Program-made: the position numbers and the translations under genes | From: Planctomycetaceae bacterium | Lineage (GTDB): Bacteria; Planctomycetota; UBA1135; GCA-002686595 | NCBI GenBank assembly: GCA_011525785.1 | Contig: WYBT01000035.1 | Coordinates: forward strand, 1-64,000 | Length of the DNA stretch: 64,000 bases | Reading direction: 5' to 3' | Notes under the pieces: generated by a model | Told to the model about the DNA's origin: nothing | The model's input: the letters and a program-made list of their open reading frames with translations, nothing else | Database searches by the model: none | In this document: piece after piece, positions 1-8,773 of the stretch | How the letters are laid out: the number at the start of each line of letters is the position of its first letter | Numbering within the stretch: the stretch's first letter is position 1

Positions 1-1
1 C

Positions 2-1948
2 GCCGATCATGCGGCTGACGGAGTGCTTCTCCATGTACTCGGTCATGTCGAGGCGCACGACGGCGGCCTCGTCGTCGAACAGGAACTCCGCGAGCGCCTT
101 GGCGGTCTCGGTCTTGCCGACGCCGGTCGGGCCGAGGAGCAGGAACGAGCCCAGCGGCCGCGTGGTTTCCTGCAAACCGGCGCGCGCGCGGCGCACGGCT
201 TCGCTGATCGCCTGCAGCGCGTGGTCTTGCCCGATCACGCGCTCGCGCAGCCGCTCTTCCATGTGCATGAGCTTCTGGCGCTCGGTCTCGAGCAGGCGCG
301 AGGCCGGAATCCCGGTCCAGCGCGAGACGACCTTGGCGATCATCTCGGCGTCGACCTCTTCGGGCAGCAGCGCGCCTTCGCGCTGGATGTCGGCGAGCTT
401 GGCGGAGCTCTCCTTCAGCGCCTTCTCAGCCTGCGGGATCTCGCCGTAGCGGATCTGCGCGACGCGCTCGAAGTTGCCCTCGCGCTCCTTGCGCTCGGCT
501 TCGTTCTTCAAGCTCTCGATGAGCGTCTTGCCGGCGCGCAGCGCGGTGATGACGTCCTTCTCGGCCTGCCAGCGCGCGCGCAACGCACGACCGGACTCGT
601 TGAGCTCGGCCAGCTCCGCCGCGATCTGCTCGATGCGCCGCGCTTCGCCGCGCGCGTCTTCCTTCTTGAGCGCCGTGCGCTCGATCTCGAGCTGTCGCAC
701 CTTGCGCTCGATCGTGTCGAGCTCGGGCGGCAGCGAGTCGATCGCCAGGCGCACCTGCGCCGCGGCCTCGTCCATCAGGTCGATGGCCTTGTCGGGCATG
801 AAGCGCTCGGTGATGTGGCGATCGGCGAGCCGCGCGGCCGAGACGAGCGCTTCGTCGAGGATGCGCACGCCGTAGTGCACTTCGTAGCGCTCCTTCAGCC
901 CGCGCAGGATCGCGATCGTGTCTTCGATCGACGGCTCGCCGACTTGCACCGGCATGAAGCGCCGCTCGAGCGCCTTGTCCTTCTCGACGTGCTTGCGGTA
1001 CTCGTCCAGCGTCGTCGCGCCGATGCAGTGCAGCTCGCCGCGCGCGAGCGCCGGCTTGAGCATGTTGGCCGCGTCGACCGCGCCTTCCGCGCCGCCCGCG
1101 CCGACCAGCGTGTGCAGCTCGTCGATGAACAGGATGATCTCGCCCTGCGCCTGCGCGACGTCGGCCAGCACGGCCTTCAAGCGCTCCTCGAATTCGCCGC
1201 GGTACTTCGCGCCCGCGAGCATCGCGCCCAGGTCGAGCGCGAGGATCTTCTTGCCCTTGAGCGGCTCGGGCACGTCGCCGGCGACGATGCGGTTCGCCAA
1301 GCCCTCGGCGATGGCCGTCTTGCCCACGCCGGGATCGCCGATCAGCACCGGGTTGTTCTTGCGGCGGCGCGAGAGCACCTGCATCACGCGCCGGATCTCG
1401 GTGTCGCGCCCGATCACAGGATCGAGCTTGCCGGCCTGCGCGTCGGCGGTCAGATCGCGCGCGTACTTCTTCAGCGCCTCGAAGGTGCTCTCGGGATCGG
1501 GCGACGTGACGCGCCGATCGCCGCGCACTTCGCTGAGCGCGGCCTCGATGCGCTCGTAGCTGAGCTTGCGCGCCGCGAGGAGGCCCTTCACGTCGGGCCC
1601 GCCCGACTTCGCCAGCGCGAGCAAGAGGTGTTCGGTCGAGACGTAGTCGTCCTTCAGCTTCTTCGCGACCGCGCTCGCCTCGCTCAGCACGTCGCTGAAG
1701 GTGCGCGAGCCGGCGAGTTGCCCGCCCTGCGCCTTGGGGAGCTTGTCGAGTTGCAAGACGAACTCGCCTGCGAGCACGCGCGGGTCGACCTGCAGCTTGT
1801 TCAGCACCGCGACGGGCACGCCCTCCGCGTCGCGCAAGAGCGCCACCGCGAGGTGCGCGGGGACCAGCTCGGGGTGCCCCGAATCGCTGGCCAGCTTCTG
1901 CGCGCTCTGAAGGACTTCCGCCGCCTTGTTCGTGTACTGCACTTGCAT
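2..1948 (-). CDS. clpB: ATP-dependent chaperone ClpB, C-terminal part beyond window edge
   Basis: Hsp100 disaggregase that works with DnaK to resolubilise protein aggregates in the cytoplasm. The visible 649 codons hold the N-terminal double Clp repeat (about 1-145), the first AAA+ module with Walker A GDPGVGKTA near residue 202 and Walker B ILFIDELH, the long coiled-coil M-domain (about 400-520; ClpB/Hsp104-specific, which excludes ClpA/C), and the start of the second AAA+ module with GPTGVGKTETAKAL near 605. The frame is still open at the window edge, so roughly the last 210 residues of a normal ~860-aa ClpB are missing. The ATG at 1948 is preceded by GAGGG at Shine-Dalgarno distance. Heat-shock control is usual for the family, but I recognise no CIRCE or HrcA site upstream. 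Confidence 0.97.
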   Translation of the reverse strand, partial: MQVQYTNKAAEVLQSAQKLASDSGHPELVPAHLAVALLRDAEGVPVAVLNKLQVDPRVLAGEFVLQLDKLPKAQGGQLAGSRTFSDVLSEASAVAKKLKDDYVSTEHLLLALAKSGGPDVKGLLAARKLSYERIEAALSEVRGDRRVTSPDPESTFEALKKYARDLTADAQAGKLDPVIGRDTEIRRVMQVLSRRRKNNPVLIGDPGVGKTAIAEGLANRIVAGDVPEPLKGKKILALDLGAMLAGAKYRGEFEERLKAVLADVAQAQGEIILFIDELHTLVGAGGAEGAVDAANMLKPALARGELHCIGATTLDEYRKHVEKDKALERRFMPVQVGEPSIEDTIAILRGLKERYEVHYGVRILDEALVSAARLADRHITERFMPDKAIDLMDEAAAQVRLAIDSLPPELDTIERKVRQLEIERTALKKEDARGEARRIEQIAAELAELNESGRALRARWQAEKDVITALRAGKTLIESLKNEAERKEREGNFERVAQIRYGEIPQAEKALKESSAKLADIQREGALLPEEVDAEMIAKVVSRWTGIPASRLLETERQKLMHMEERLRERVIGQDHALQAISEAVRRARAGLQETTRPLGSFLLLGPTGVGKTETAKALAEFLFDDEAAVVRLDMTEYMEKHSVSRMIG

Positions 1949-2183
1949 GGGATCCCTCGCTCGGGGGCCCGCCGGACGAGGCGGGCGCAACCGGAGCGAC
2001 GGACCCGAACGCAATGCTCGTTCCCGCGTCTGAACGGCCCTCGAGCGGCCTCCAGGGCCCCAAGGAAGGCTCCGGGGCGGCCCGAGGCGTCACTTTGGCG
2101 GCGCGCTGCCAGTTTGGCCGCGCCGCTGCCGCGTTCCGCGGGAGCGGGCTTCAGCGCGGTGCGCGTCGCGCGCGGTCCGAACC

Positions 2184-2663
2184 TCAGCGCCTCCAGTCGC
2201 CCAGCAGTTCCTGGATCAGATCGATGAGCGCCGTGGCGTGTTTGCCCGAGTGGATCCGGAACTCGAGGCGCAGATTCTCCTCGGCCTCGGCGGCTCCTTC
2301 GGACTCGAGTTCGTCCAGCGCGTCGCGCGCGGCGGAGTACAGGCTCTCGACGTCGTCGATCGCGTCGCCGACTCCGACTCTGCTCTTCTCGAGCAGATCG
2401 CGGCCGAGCAGGTCCCAGTACATGCCCAGGCGCGGAAAGCGCGCGGCGATCAGGCCACGGTCCCAGCGCTCCTCGCTCAGCTCGGGCGTGTCCACGTAGT
2501 TCCACTCCTTCGCCGCGTCCGGCGCGAGCGCGCACGCCGTGAAGCGCATCGTCAGGAGTTGCAGCTCGGCGAGGTCCGCGAGGTCGTCGCGTTCCTCGGA
2601 CTCGTCGCGCTCGCGCTCGACGAAGGCCGCGAACTGGCGGCAGAGGTGGAACAGCTCGCTCAC
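2184..2663 (-). CDS. DUF5063-like protein
   Basis: Small acidic, probably cytoplasmic, helical protein of 159 residues. The C-terminal half (D-A-I-D-D-V-x-x-L-Y pattern, then an acidic stretch, then F-x-I-H-S-G-K-H-A-T) resembles DUF5063 proteins, whose function is unknown. The GTG at 2663 (VSELFHLC) is chosen because homology-like sequence begins there; the frame stays open further upstream but that extension is Arg/Ser-rich and looks non-coding. It is transcribed like clpB, 235 bp upstream of it, so a shared transcript is possible but not shown. Confidence 0.7.
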   Translation of the reverse strand: MSELFHLCRQFAAFVERERDESEERDDLADLAELQLLTMRFTACALAPDAAKEWNYVDTPELSEERWDRGLIAARFPRLGMYWDLLGRDLLEKSRVGVGDAIDDVESLYSAARDALDELESEGAAEAEENLRLEFRIHSGKHATALIDLIQELLGDWRR

Positions 2664-2812
2664 GTCGCAAGCGTAGCTCGACCGGCGCCTGTGCGAGGCG
2701 GCGGCAGCTGCGGTGCAACGAAGCGGCCCGCGCGCCGCTCGAGCTGAGCGACGCGCGGGCCGGATGCGTTGGGCCCAGATGCGTGGGGCCGGGCTGCGAC
2801 GAGCCGAGGAGC

Positions 2813-3076
2813 TCAGACCACTCCGCCGCCCATCGTGCAGCGCACCGCGCCGATCACGGCGCACAGCACGCCGACGATCACGGCCGTCAGGTACAGGTTG
2901 CCCTCGTTGACCTTGCCGTCGGGGCGCTTGTCGGTGGCGAGGCCCACCAGGCCCATGGCGACCGCCGCGAGCGAGATCGGAACCGCGAACCAGTTGACGC
3001 AGCCCAGGCAGCAGGGGAGTCCAGCCGCAGTGGTGAGGACACTCAAGACGATCAACACGAGTGAGACGATCGGCAT
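2813..3076 (-). CDS. Small two-helix membrane protein
   Basis: 87-residue protein with two hydrophobic segments (about 2-45, rich in Cys/Leu/Val, and about 64-80) separated by a charged loop with a KRPDGKVNEG segment. There are four cysteines, three of them clustered as CCLGC near residue 22. An AAGGAG ribosome site lies just upstream of the ATG. It starts 2 nt after the stop of the DUF2752 gene, so the two are almost certainly co-transcribed. I do not recognise a named family; small TM proteins of this kind often accompany DUF2752 genes. Confidence 0.8.
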   Translation of the reverse strand: MPIVSLVLIVLSVLTTAAGLPCCLGCVNWFAVPISLAAVAMGLVGLATDKRPDGKVNEGNLYLTAVIVGVLCAVIGAVRCTMGGGVV

Positions 3077-3078
3077 GG

Positions 3079-3420
3079 CTAGCTCCTTGTGGCGACGAGG
3101 CGCCGGCGGGCGAAACGGACCACGATCAGCGCCGCCGCGGCGACGAGCGCCCAGGCAGCGGGGTAGGCGAAGACGACCAGCGGGTTGAAGTCGAGCGCGC
3201 GGCCGAACTCGCCGTGGCTGGCGGCGGTGAAGGCGCGCGACATGCCGCACAGCAGGCACCCCGGGCAGGGCTGGGGCTCGAAGCCCAAGAGGCGCACCGG
3301 CGCGCCGTCGGCCATGGCTTCGACATCCCACACGCGGCTCGCGGCGAGCGCCGCCAGCGCGAGCGGTGCGACCACCACGGCGACGATCTGCAGGGCGGCG
3401 TTGCGTTGGCGCGGGTCCAT
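3079..3420 (-). CDS. DUF2752 family membrane protein
   Basis: DUF2752 proteins are small membrane proteins defined by a CPGC...R motif. Here CPGCLLCGMSRA is followed by F-x-x-A-S-H-G-E-F-x-x-A-x-x-F-N-P, matching the family. Three hydrophobic stretches are visible: N-terminal, after the NPL motif, and near the C-terminus. The ATG at 3420 (MDPRQ) gives 113 residues; another ATG at 3477 would add 19 Arg-rich residues and neither has a clear ribosome site. It lies 2 nt upstream of the next small TM gene. Function is unknown. Confidence 0.82.
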   Translation of the reverse strand: MDPRQRNAALQIVAVVVAPLALAALAASRVWDVEAMADGAPVRLLGFEPQPCPGCLLCGMSRAFTAASHGEFGRALDFNPLVVFAYPAAWALVAAAALIVVRFARRRLVATRS

Positions 3421-3711
3421 GGGAGAGGAGGTAAGCGGAACGAGCGCCCTCCGCGGTCGGAGGCGCGCTCGCTTCATCGCAGACGCCCGGACGCTACAGC
3501 TCCAGTCGCAGTCCCGTTACGCCCGGCCAGGTCGCTGGCCGGCCTTGCGACCGAGGTGGCGTCAGCCGATGCCAGCCGGTTGGCTGCAACCGCGTCGCAG
3601 CGCCGGGCTAAGGGCAGGGGAGCGGCGCCGCAGTGTGCAGGCGGCTGGCAGGTGGGGTGCGGTGGTCGCGCTCCCGGACTCGCTCCTCGAACCCGACTGC
3701 AAGCCCCCGTC

Positions 3712-4899
3712 ATGTCCATGCGCGCATTCGCACTTCTCCTCATCTCCGCCGTCTTCCTCGCGCCCGGCGCCGCGGCGCAAGTCATCTCCGGCGCGGCGGC
3801 GCTCCCGGCCTCCACGATGCCCGAGCGCATCTGGTACCACGACCTCGCCACTGGCGACCGCATCGAGCTGCTCTCCGCCGACGCCTGGGCGCTGGCCTAC
3901 GACAGCGCGAACGGGGTGCTGTACTTCGCCGGCGACGGTCCGCAGATCTTCCGTTGGTCGCCTGGCGCTGCAGCCCCGACGCTGGCGTTCACGGCGAAGC
4001 TGGCTTCGGGCGCGCAGGTGCAGCCCGCCGCGCTCGCCTTCCTGGGCGGCAAGCTCTACGCGAGCGTCACCTCGCCGCTCGTGCCGATCAGCGAAGTCAA
4101 CCTCGTGAGCGGCGTGCTCACGCCGAGCAGCGCGTCGCTGGCGTTCAGCTCGGAGAACCTCGCCGCCGACCCGAGCACCGGTCGGCTGTACACCTACCTG
4201 CGCACGCCGTTGAGCGGGACGACGCCCGGGCTGTACGAGCTCGATCCGGCGAACTTCGCCAGTCCGCAACTCGTCGGCGCCGTCGCGCCGCAGGGCTTCG
4301 ACATCGACGGGCTCGCGGTGGGCGGCGGCCGCGCCTACCTGATCGAGGACTCGCCCTTTCCGTACTCGATCTTCGACTTCGCGCAGGGCGCGTACCTCGC
4401 GACCCAGTTGACCAGTCCCTGGCCGCGCGACCTGTTCCGCGCCGCGGGCGAGTTCGCTCCCGGGCTCGCCGCGCCGAACGGGTCGCGCATCTACTGCTCG
4501 CGCAAGCCGGCCGCGACCGGCTGCCTCGCCTACACGCTGACGAGCGGGGTGCCGAGCGCGAGTTCCGGCGCGTTCCGCCTCGAGGCCCACGCGCTGCGCA
4601 CGCACCGCGCGGCGATGTGGCACTACTCGCTCGCCGGTCGCGCGTCGACGCCCTTCGCGGGCGGCACGTTGTGCCTGGCGTCGCCGGTGCGCCGCACGCT
4701 CGGCCAGAACACGGGCGGCTCGAACGCGTGCAGCGGCGTCGTGCAGCTCGACTTCGGCGCCTTCGTACAGTCGGGCGCCGATCCGGCGCTGGTGGCCGGC
4801 GCGCAGGTCAACGCGCAACTGTTCGTGCGCGACCCGGGCTTCGGCGAGCCCAACAACTACGCGCTAAGCGAAGCCGTGGAGTTCGTTCTCCAACCATGA
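3712..4899 (+). CDS. Secreted beta-propeller-like protein with C-terminal domain shared among planctomycete exoproteins
   Basis: 395-residue exported protein. Residues 1-22 form a signal peptide (MSMRAFALLLIS..., cleavage after GAAA). The body contains repeated Tyr/Gly-rich blades (WALAYDSANGVLYFAGD, AADPSTGRLYTYLR, IDGLAVGGGRAYLIED), a beta-propeller pattern of the kind where each blade reports a stored value. The last ~85 residues (GGTLCLASPVRRT, then NACSGVVQLDFGAF, ending VRDPGFGEPNNYALSEAVEFVLQP) look like a separate beta-sandwich cap. I have seen this type at the C-terminus of many unrelated planctomycete secreted proteins, an impression that needs a search. A strong hairpin follows the stop. 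Confidence 0.75.
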   Translation: MSMRAFALLLISAVFLAPGAAAQVISGAAALPASTMPERIWYHDLATGDRIELLSADAWALAYDSANGVLYFAGDGPQIFRWSPGAAAPTLAFTAKLASGAQVQPAALAFLGGKLYASVTSPLVPISEVNLVSGVLTPSSASLAFSSENLAADPSTGRLYTYLRTPLSGTTPGLYELDPANFASPQLVGAVAPQGFDIDGLAVGGGRAYLIEDSPFPYSIFDFAQGAYLATQLTSPWPRDLFRAAGEFAPGLAAPNGSRIYCSRKPAATGCLAYTLTSGVPSASSGAFRLEAHALRTHRAAMWHYSLAGRASTPFAGGTLCLASPVRRTLGQNTGGSNACSGVVQLDFGAFVQSGADPALVAGAQVNAQLFVRDPGFGEPNNYALSEAVEFVLQP

Positions 4900-4906
4900 T
4901 CCGAGC

Positions 4907-4955
4907 GCGCGCGATCGGCGGGCGCAGGGCGTTTGCCCGCCCGCCGCTCGCGCGC
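4907..4955 (+). terminator. Long GC-rich hairpin after the propeller-protein gene
   Basis: Bases 4907-4924 pair with 4938-4955 at 17 of 18 positions around a 13-nt loop, starting 8 nt after the stop codon at 4899. There is no U-run after it, so it may act as an mRNA 3'-end stabiliser or an atypical intrinsic terminator. Confidence 0.6.
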
Positions 4956-5047
4956 TGATTCGCGCCGCGGCCGAGCTCGGGCGCCGTTGGACCGGGGTAG
5001 GTTGTCTGCTCGGTTTGGATCGAGTCGTCAACCCACGGAGGAGTCCG

Positions 5048-5980
5048 ATGTCGTCGATGTGTGCGTTCGCGCTGCTGTGGCTGGCGGGTTTCGGATCGCA
5101 TTTGGACGTCGCAGCGTCGTCAGCGCTGCAGGCGCCGGAGTCGGCGCAAGTCCTCGACTTCGAGTCTCCCGAGCTCACGCGCGCGCTGGCACGAGCGGCG
5201 AAGGAGAACCGCCGCGTGCTCGTGCACTGGTTCTCCGGCGCAACGGCCGCGGAGGAATCGCAGCTCGTGGATCGCGCCATGGCAGCCGCGCAGGTTCGCA
5301 AGAAGCTCCAGTACGAGTACGACGTCGTGAAGCTGGACGGACGCGAGTCGCCGCCGACGCTCATGGTGCTCGACGCCCAGCGGCGAGTTCTCGCGACCAC
5401 GAATGTCGCTCAGTGGTGGACCGTCGACGAGAAACAGGTTCGCAAGCTCGACGAGAAGAAGCTGCTCGAGTTCCTCACTGCGCATCAGGCGCCGTACCTC
5501 GAAGCGGCCAAGGTGCGCGACGCGGCGCTCGCGCGCGCCAAGTCCGAGGGCAAGCTCGTGTTCCTGCACTTCGGCGCGCCGTGGTGCGGCTGGTGCCACA
5601 AGCTCGAGGGCTGGATGGAGCGCGAGCAGGTCGCCCCGCTGCTCGGCAAGCAGTTTGTCGACTTGAAGATCGACACCGACCGCATGCTCGGCGGCGGCGA
5701 GATGCTCAAAGCGCTGCGCAAGTCGGCGGGCTTGAAGGAAGAAGGCGGCATCCCCTGGTTCGTGTTCCTCGACGCCGAGGGCAAGGTGCTCGCGACCAGC
5801 GAAGGCCCGAAGGGCAACGTCGGCTTTCCGTACCAGGACGAGGAGCACGCGCACTTCGTGTCGATGCTCGAGGCGAGCTGCAAGAAGCTCAGCGCCGAGG
5901 ACGTCGCGAAGCTGCGCGAGGAACTGGCCGCTGTGCGCCGCGAGGACGAAGCGAAGAAGGCCAAGTCCGCGGCGAAGTGA
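5048..5980 (+). CDS. Exported thioredoxin-fold protein, CGWC active site
   Basis: 310 residues. The start at 5048 is supported by ACGGAGGAG about 8 nt upstream and gives an N-terminal hydrophobic export signal (MSSMCAFALLWLAGFGS). Two thioredoxin-like modules are visible. The first (about 35-150) has the strand-turn pattern NRRVLVHWFSGATAAEESQ but no cysteines. The second (about 160-275) carries FGAPWCGWCHKLEGWM, the thioredoxin_7/DsbD-gamma type active site, followed by GIPWFVFLDAEGKV with the cis-Pro. The C-terminus is a Lys/Glu-rich helix. It probably acts as an extracytoplasmic thiol oxidoreductase. Partner is unknown. Confidence 0.85.
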   Translation: MSSMCAFALLWLAGFGSHLDVAASSALQAPESAQVLDFESPELTRALARAAKENRRVLVHWFSGATAAEESQLVDRAMAAAQVRKKLQYEYDVVKLDGRESPPTLMVLDAQRRVLATTNVAQWWTVDEKQVRKLDEKKLLEFLTAHQAPYLEAAKVRDAALARAKSEGKLVFLHFGAPWCGWCHKLEGWMEREQVAPLLGKQFVDLKIDTDRMLGGGEMLKALRKSAGLKEEGGIPWFVFLDAEGKVLATSEGPKGNVGFPYQDEEHAHFVSMLEASCKKLSAEDVAKLREELAAVRREDEAKKAKSAAK

Positions 5981-6017
5981 GCTCAGCCAACGCGGCCCGG
6001 CGTGAGCGTTCAGCGCA

Positions 6018-6776
6018 TCACGGGCCCACGCGCTCGCCGAAGTCGTACAGGCCCGAGAAGTCCTCGTGAACGCGGCCATCTGCGCCGCGGAACACCCAGC
6101 GGCCCGTGCGCCGGCCTTCGTCGTAGGCGCCTTCGCCGATCACGACGCCGTTCGGATGCCAGAAGGCCCACTCGCCGACGCGCACGCCCTTGTCGAAGGT
6201 CCCGCGCGCCATCAATGCGCCATTGGAGTACCACCAGCTCCACTGACCGTGCTCGAAGCCTTGCAGGTAGCCGCCGAGTTCCTCGAGTTGCGTGTTCGGG
6301 TACCAGGCGCGCCACCTCCCGTCGAGGCGCCAGGCGCCGTCCTCGTCGAGCGCCTGGCTCGCTTCGAACATCGTCGCGCCGTTGGACCACACGCCGCTCA
6401 CGAACGCGCCCTCGAGCAGCTCTACGCGCGCCGCGTTGGGCACGCGCTCCGCGCCGAGCAGCAACTCGGAAGCCACGGGCTGCGGTGGGAGCGGCGCGTG
6501 CGCGGCGGGAGCGCTCGACGCCTCCGCGCTCTCGGTCGGCGCGCTCTCGAGTCGCTCCAGTCCGTCGAGCTCAGCGCGCGAGTCGACCTCGACGCGCATC
6601 AACTCCGAGAGCATGGCCTCGAGCGGCTCGTCGCGCTGTGGTTCACGCGGCGCGCGGGGCCGGGCGGAACGCTCGGCCGTCTCCGAGGCGGTCTGGTGCG
6701 GCGCCCGCAGCGCCAGCCAGGCGAACAGCGCGACGGCGCTGACGAGTACGGCGCTGACTGCGAGCGAGGCGCGCAT
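6018..6776 (-). CDS. Membrane-anchored MORN-repeat protein
   Basis: 252 residues. Residues 8-25 form one hydrophobic signal-anchor, followed by a long Pro/Ala/Glu-rich linker (about 30-105). The C-terminal 130 residues contain MORN_2-type repeats such as WYPNTQLEELGGYLQGFEHG, YSNGALMARGTFDKGVRVG and HPNGVVIGEGAYDEGRRTG, each with the NG...G.Y..G...G pattern. MORN_2 proteins are often extracytoplasmic and of unknown role. It ends 37 nt from the converging thioredoxin-like gene. Confidence 0.82.
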   Translation of the reverse strand: MRASLAVSAVLVSAVALFAWLALRAPHQTASETAERSARPRAPREPQRDEPLEAMLSELMRVEVDSRAELDGLERLESAPTESAEASSAPAAHAPLPPQPVASELLLGAERVPNAARVELLEGAFVSGVWSNGATMFEASQALDEDGAWRLDGRWRAWYPNTQLEELGGYLQGFEHGQWSWWYSNGALMARGTFDKGVRVGEWAFWHPNGVVIGEGAYDEGRRTGRWVFRGADGRVHEDFSGLYDFGERVGP

Positions 6777-6852
6777 GTCTCAACCTCCAGCTCCGGCGCA
6801 GGCCCGCGAAGCAGCGCAACGACGTCGCGTGCGAGCTGCGCGGCGGCAGCGC

Positions 6853-7740
6853 TCACGCGCGCAACAACCCCGCTTCGTGCAGCGAAACGCGCAGCCGGTC
6901 GAGGTTCTCGGGCTCGAGTTCGACCAGCGGCAGGCGCAGGTCCGCGCGACACAGTCCCATGAGCGCGAGCGCGGCCTTGACCGGCGCGGGGTTGGTCTCG
7001 ATGAACATGTCGCGCACCAGCGGTTGGAGGAACGCGGCGAGTTCCGCCGTGCGCACCGCATCGCCGCCCGGGCGCGCCACGCGGCACAGCTCGGCCACTT
7101 CGCGCGGCGCGATGTTGGCGACCACGCCGATCACGCCGACGGCGCCCAGGCCCATGAACTCGGCGATCAGGCCGTCTTCGCCGGCGATCAGCGCGATGTC
7201 GGACTGCTCGCGCAGCTCGCGGGCGCGCGAAATCGAGTTCGAGGCCTCTTTGATCGCGACGACGCTCGGGTGCGCGGCGCGGATCTGCGCCACGGTCGCG
7301 GGCTTGAGGTCGCAGCCGGTGCGCGAAGGCACGTTGTAGAGCACGATCGGAAGCGCGCTCGCCTCCGCCAGCGCGGCGTAGTGCGCCGCCAGTCCGCGCT
7401 GCGTGGGCTTGTTGTAGTAGGGCGTCACCGCGAGCACGCCGCTCGCGCCGAGCTCCTGGGCGAAGCGGCACAGCTCCACGCTCTGCGCCGTGTTGTTCGT
7501 GCCGACGCCGGCGATCACCGGCAGCCGTCCGTCGGCGCGCTCGAGCGTGAACTCGATCACGCTGCGCCGCTCGAACTCCGAGAGCGTCGCGCCCTCTCCG
7601 GTCGTGCCCACCGACACCAGCCCGTCGCTGCCCGAGCGCACGTGGAACTCGATCAGCCGTCCGAGCGCCTCGTAGTCGATCGACTCGTTCGCGAAGGGCG
7701 TGGGCAGCGCGACGAAACTGCCGTGGAACGAGCACTTCAT
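6853..7740 (-). CDS. dapA: 4-hydroxy-tetrahydrodipicolinate synthase
   Basis: Condenses pyruvate with aspartate semialdehyde in the diaminopimelate/lysine pathway. At 295 residues it has normal DapA length. GTTGEG (45-50) is the carboxylate-binding loop, Tyr135 in LYNVPSRTG is the catalytic triad Tyr, and Lys164 in VAIKEAS is the Schiff-base lysine. The GVIGVVANIAP segment is also typical. The ATG overlaps the pdxJ stop by 4 nt (ATGA), implying translational coupling. The DapA fold also includes N-acetylneuraminate lyase and related aldolases, but the motif set fits DapA best. Confidence 0.95.
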   Translation of the reverse strand: MKCSFHGSFVALPTPFANESIDYEALGRLIEFHVRSGSDGLVSVGTTGEGATLSEFERRSVIEFTLERADGRLPVIAGVGTNNTAQSVELCRFAQELGASGVLAVTPYYNKPTQRGLAAHYAALAEASALPIVLYNVPSRTGCDLKPATVAQIRAAHPSVVAIKEASNSISRARELREQSDIALIAGEDGLIAEFMGLGAVGVIGVVANIAPREVAELCRVARPGGDAVRTAELAAFLQPLVRDMFIETNPAPVKAALALMGLCRADLRLPLVELEPENLDRLRVSLHEAGLLRA

Positions 7741-8486
7741 GGGATCCCTCCGCTCGACTTCGAGTTGCGCGTCGCCTTGGCGATCGCTGCGCGCATCTGC
7801 GCGACCGCCGCGTCGACGCCCACGAACAGCGCGTGGGCGACGATCGCGTAGCCGATGTTGAGCTCTTCGACGCCTTCAAGGCGCGCGATCGGCGCCACGT
7901 TGTCGTAGTCGAGCCCGTGGCCGGCGTTGACGCGCAGGCCGCGCGAGCGCGCGAAGCTGGCGGCGGCCTGGAGGCGTTCGAGCTCGCGCTGGCGCTCGTC
8001 GCCGCGCGCGATGGCGTAGCGGCCGGTGTGCAGCTCGACGAAGGGCGCGCCGCTGTCGGCGGCGGCGGCGAGCTGCTCGCGATCGGCGTCGATGAACAGG
8101 CTCACCACGCCGCCGCGCTCGGCGAACAGCGGCAGCACCTGCGCGAGTCGCGCGCGCTCGCCGCGCACATCGAGCCCGCCCTCGGTAGTGATCTCCTGGC
8201 GCGTCTCGGGCACGAGACAGAAGGCCTCGGCCCCCGACTCGAGCGCCAGCGCGACCATCTCCGAATCCAGGCTGCACTCGAGGTTGAGCAGCGTGCGGAT
8301 GCGACTGCGCAGCTCGCGCACGTCGGCGTCCTGGATGTGGCGCCGATCCTTGCGGAGGTGGCAAGTGATTCCGTCGGCGCCGGCGCTTTCGCAGCCCAGC
8401 GCCCACTCGATCGGGCAGGGGAAGCGCTCGCGACGCGCTTGGCGCACCGTGGCGACGTGGTCGACGTTGACGTGCAGACGGACCAT
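7737..8486 (-). CDS. pdxJ: Pyridoxine 5'-phosphate synthase
   Basis: Last ring-forming step of DXP-dependent vitamin B6 synthesis, joining 3-amino-2-oxopropyl phosphate and deoxyxylulose 5-phosphate. 249 residues from the ATG at 8486, where the conserved N-terminus MVRLHVNVDHVATVRQAR begins. Other signatures are GADGITCHLRKDRRHI, the N-L-E motif in LLNLECS, SLFIDAD, VELHTGRYA and RVNAGHGLDYDNV near the C-terminus. It overlaps dapA by 4 nt. The open frame upstream of 8486 runs through a repeat element and is not part of the protein. A TACGAT hexamer 14 nt before the ATG could be a -10 box. Confidence 0.96.
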   Translation of the reverse strand: MVRLHVNVDHVATVRQARRERFPCPIEWALGCESAGADGITCHLRKDRRHIQDADVRELRSRIRTLLNLECSLDSEMVALALESGAEAFCLVPETRQEITTEGGLDVRGERARLAQVLPLFAERGGVVSLFIDADREQLAAAADSGAPFVELHTGRYAIARGDERQRELERLQAAASFARSRGLRVNAGHGLDYDNVAPIARLEGVEELNIGYAIVAHALFVGVDAAVAQMRAAIAKATRNSKSSGGIP

Positions 8487-8540
8487 CGCTGGGGCCAGGG
8501 ATCGTACGGTGCTCGAACGAGAAACAACAACAGCACGGAG

Positions 8541-8628
8541 CTTCGACCGTCCCGCTCCTTCGCGCTGCGCGAAGGGGCCGGGCGGTCGAAGCGACCCAAC
8601 CAACAATTCAGCGCGGCCGAATGCCGCG
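8541..8628 (+). repeat. Dispersed intergenic hairpin repeat, copy 1
   Basis: Lies between divergent pdxJ and the prenyltransferase-like gene. Bases 8557-8628 align without gaps to 42969-43040 at about 80% identity by eye. The core is an 8-bp perfect stem with a CTG loop (8557-8575). In this copy an outer stem extends it (CTTCGACCG at 8541-8549 with CGGTCGAAG at 8583-8591). A second short stem (CGCGG/CCGCG) follows. No protein is encoded. This is the only coherent content of the 287-bp gap 8487-8773. Confidence 0.65.
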
Positions 8629-8773
8629 GGGCGGATCGGCGCCCTGGCCGATGCGCCCATTCGCAGCGGCATGAAGGCTGCGCTGATGCTTGCGCGGCGC
8701 CGTCCGCGGCGACTACCGTTTCGCTGTCCCGGCGCGCGTCACGCACGCGCCAGCCATCCCCGAGGCGTCTTCC

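Noticed and set aside
23..2227. 734-codon open frame on the plus strand opposite clpB
   Set aside because: Antisense shadow caused by GC-rich codons of clpB; the encoded sequence is Arg/Leu/His-rich with no domain.
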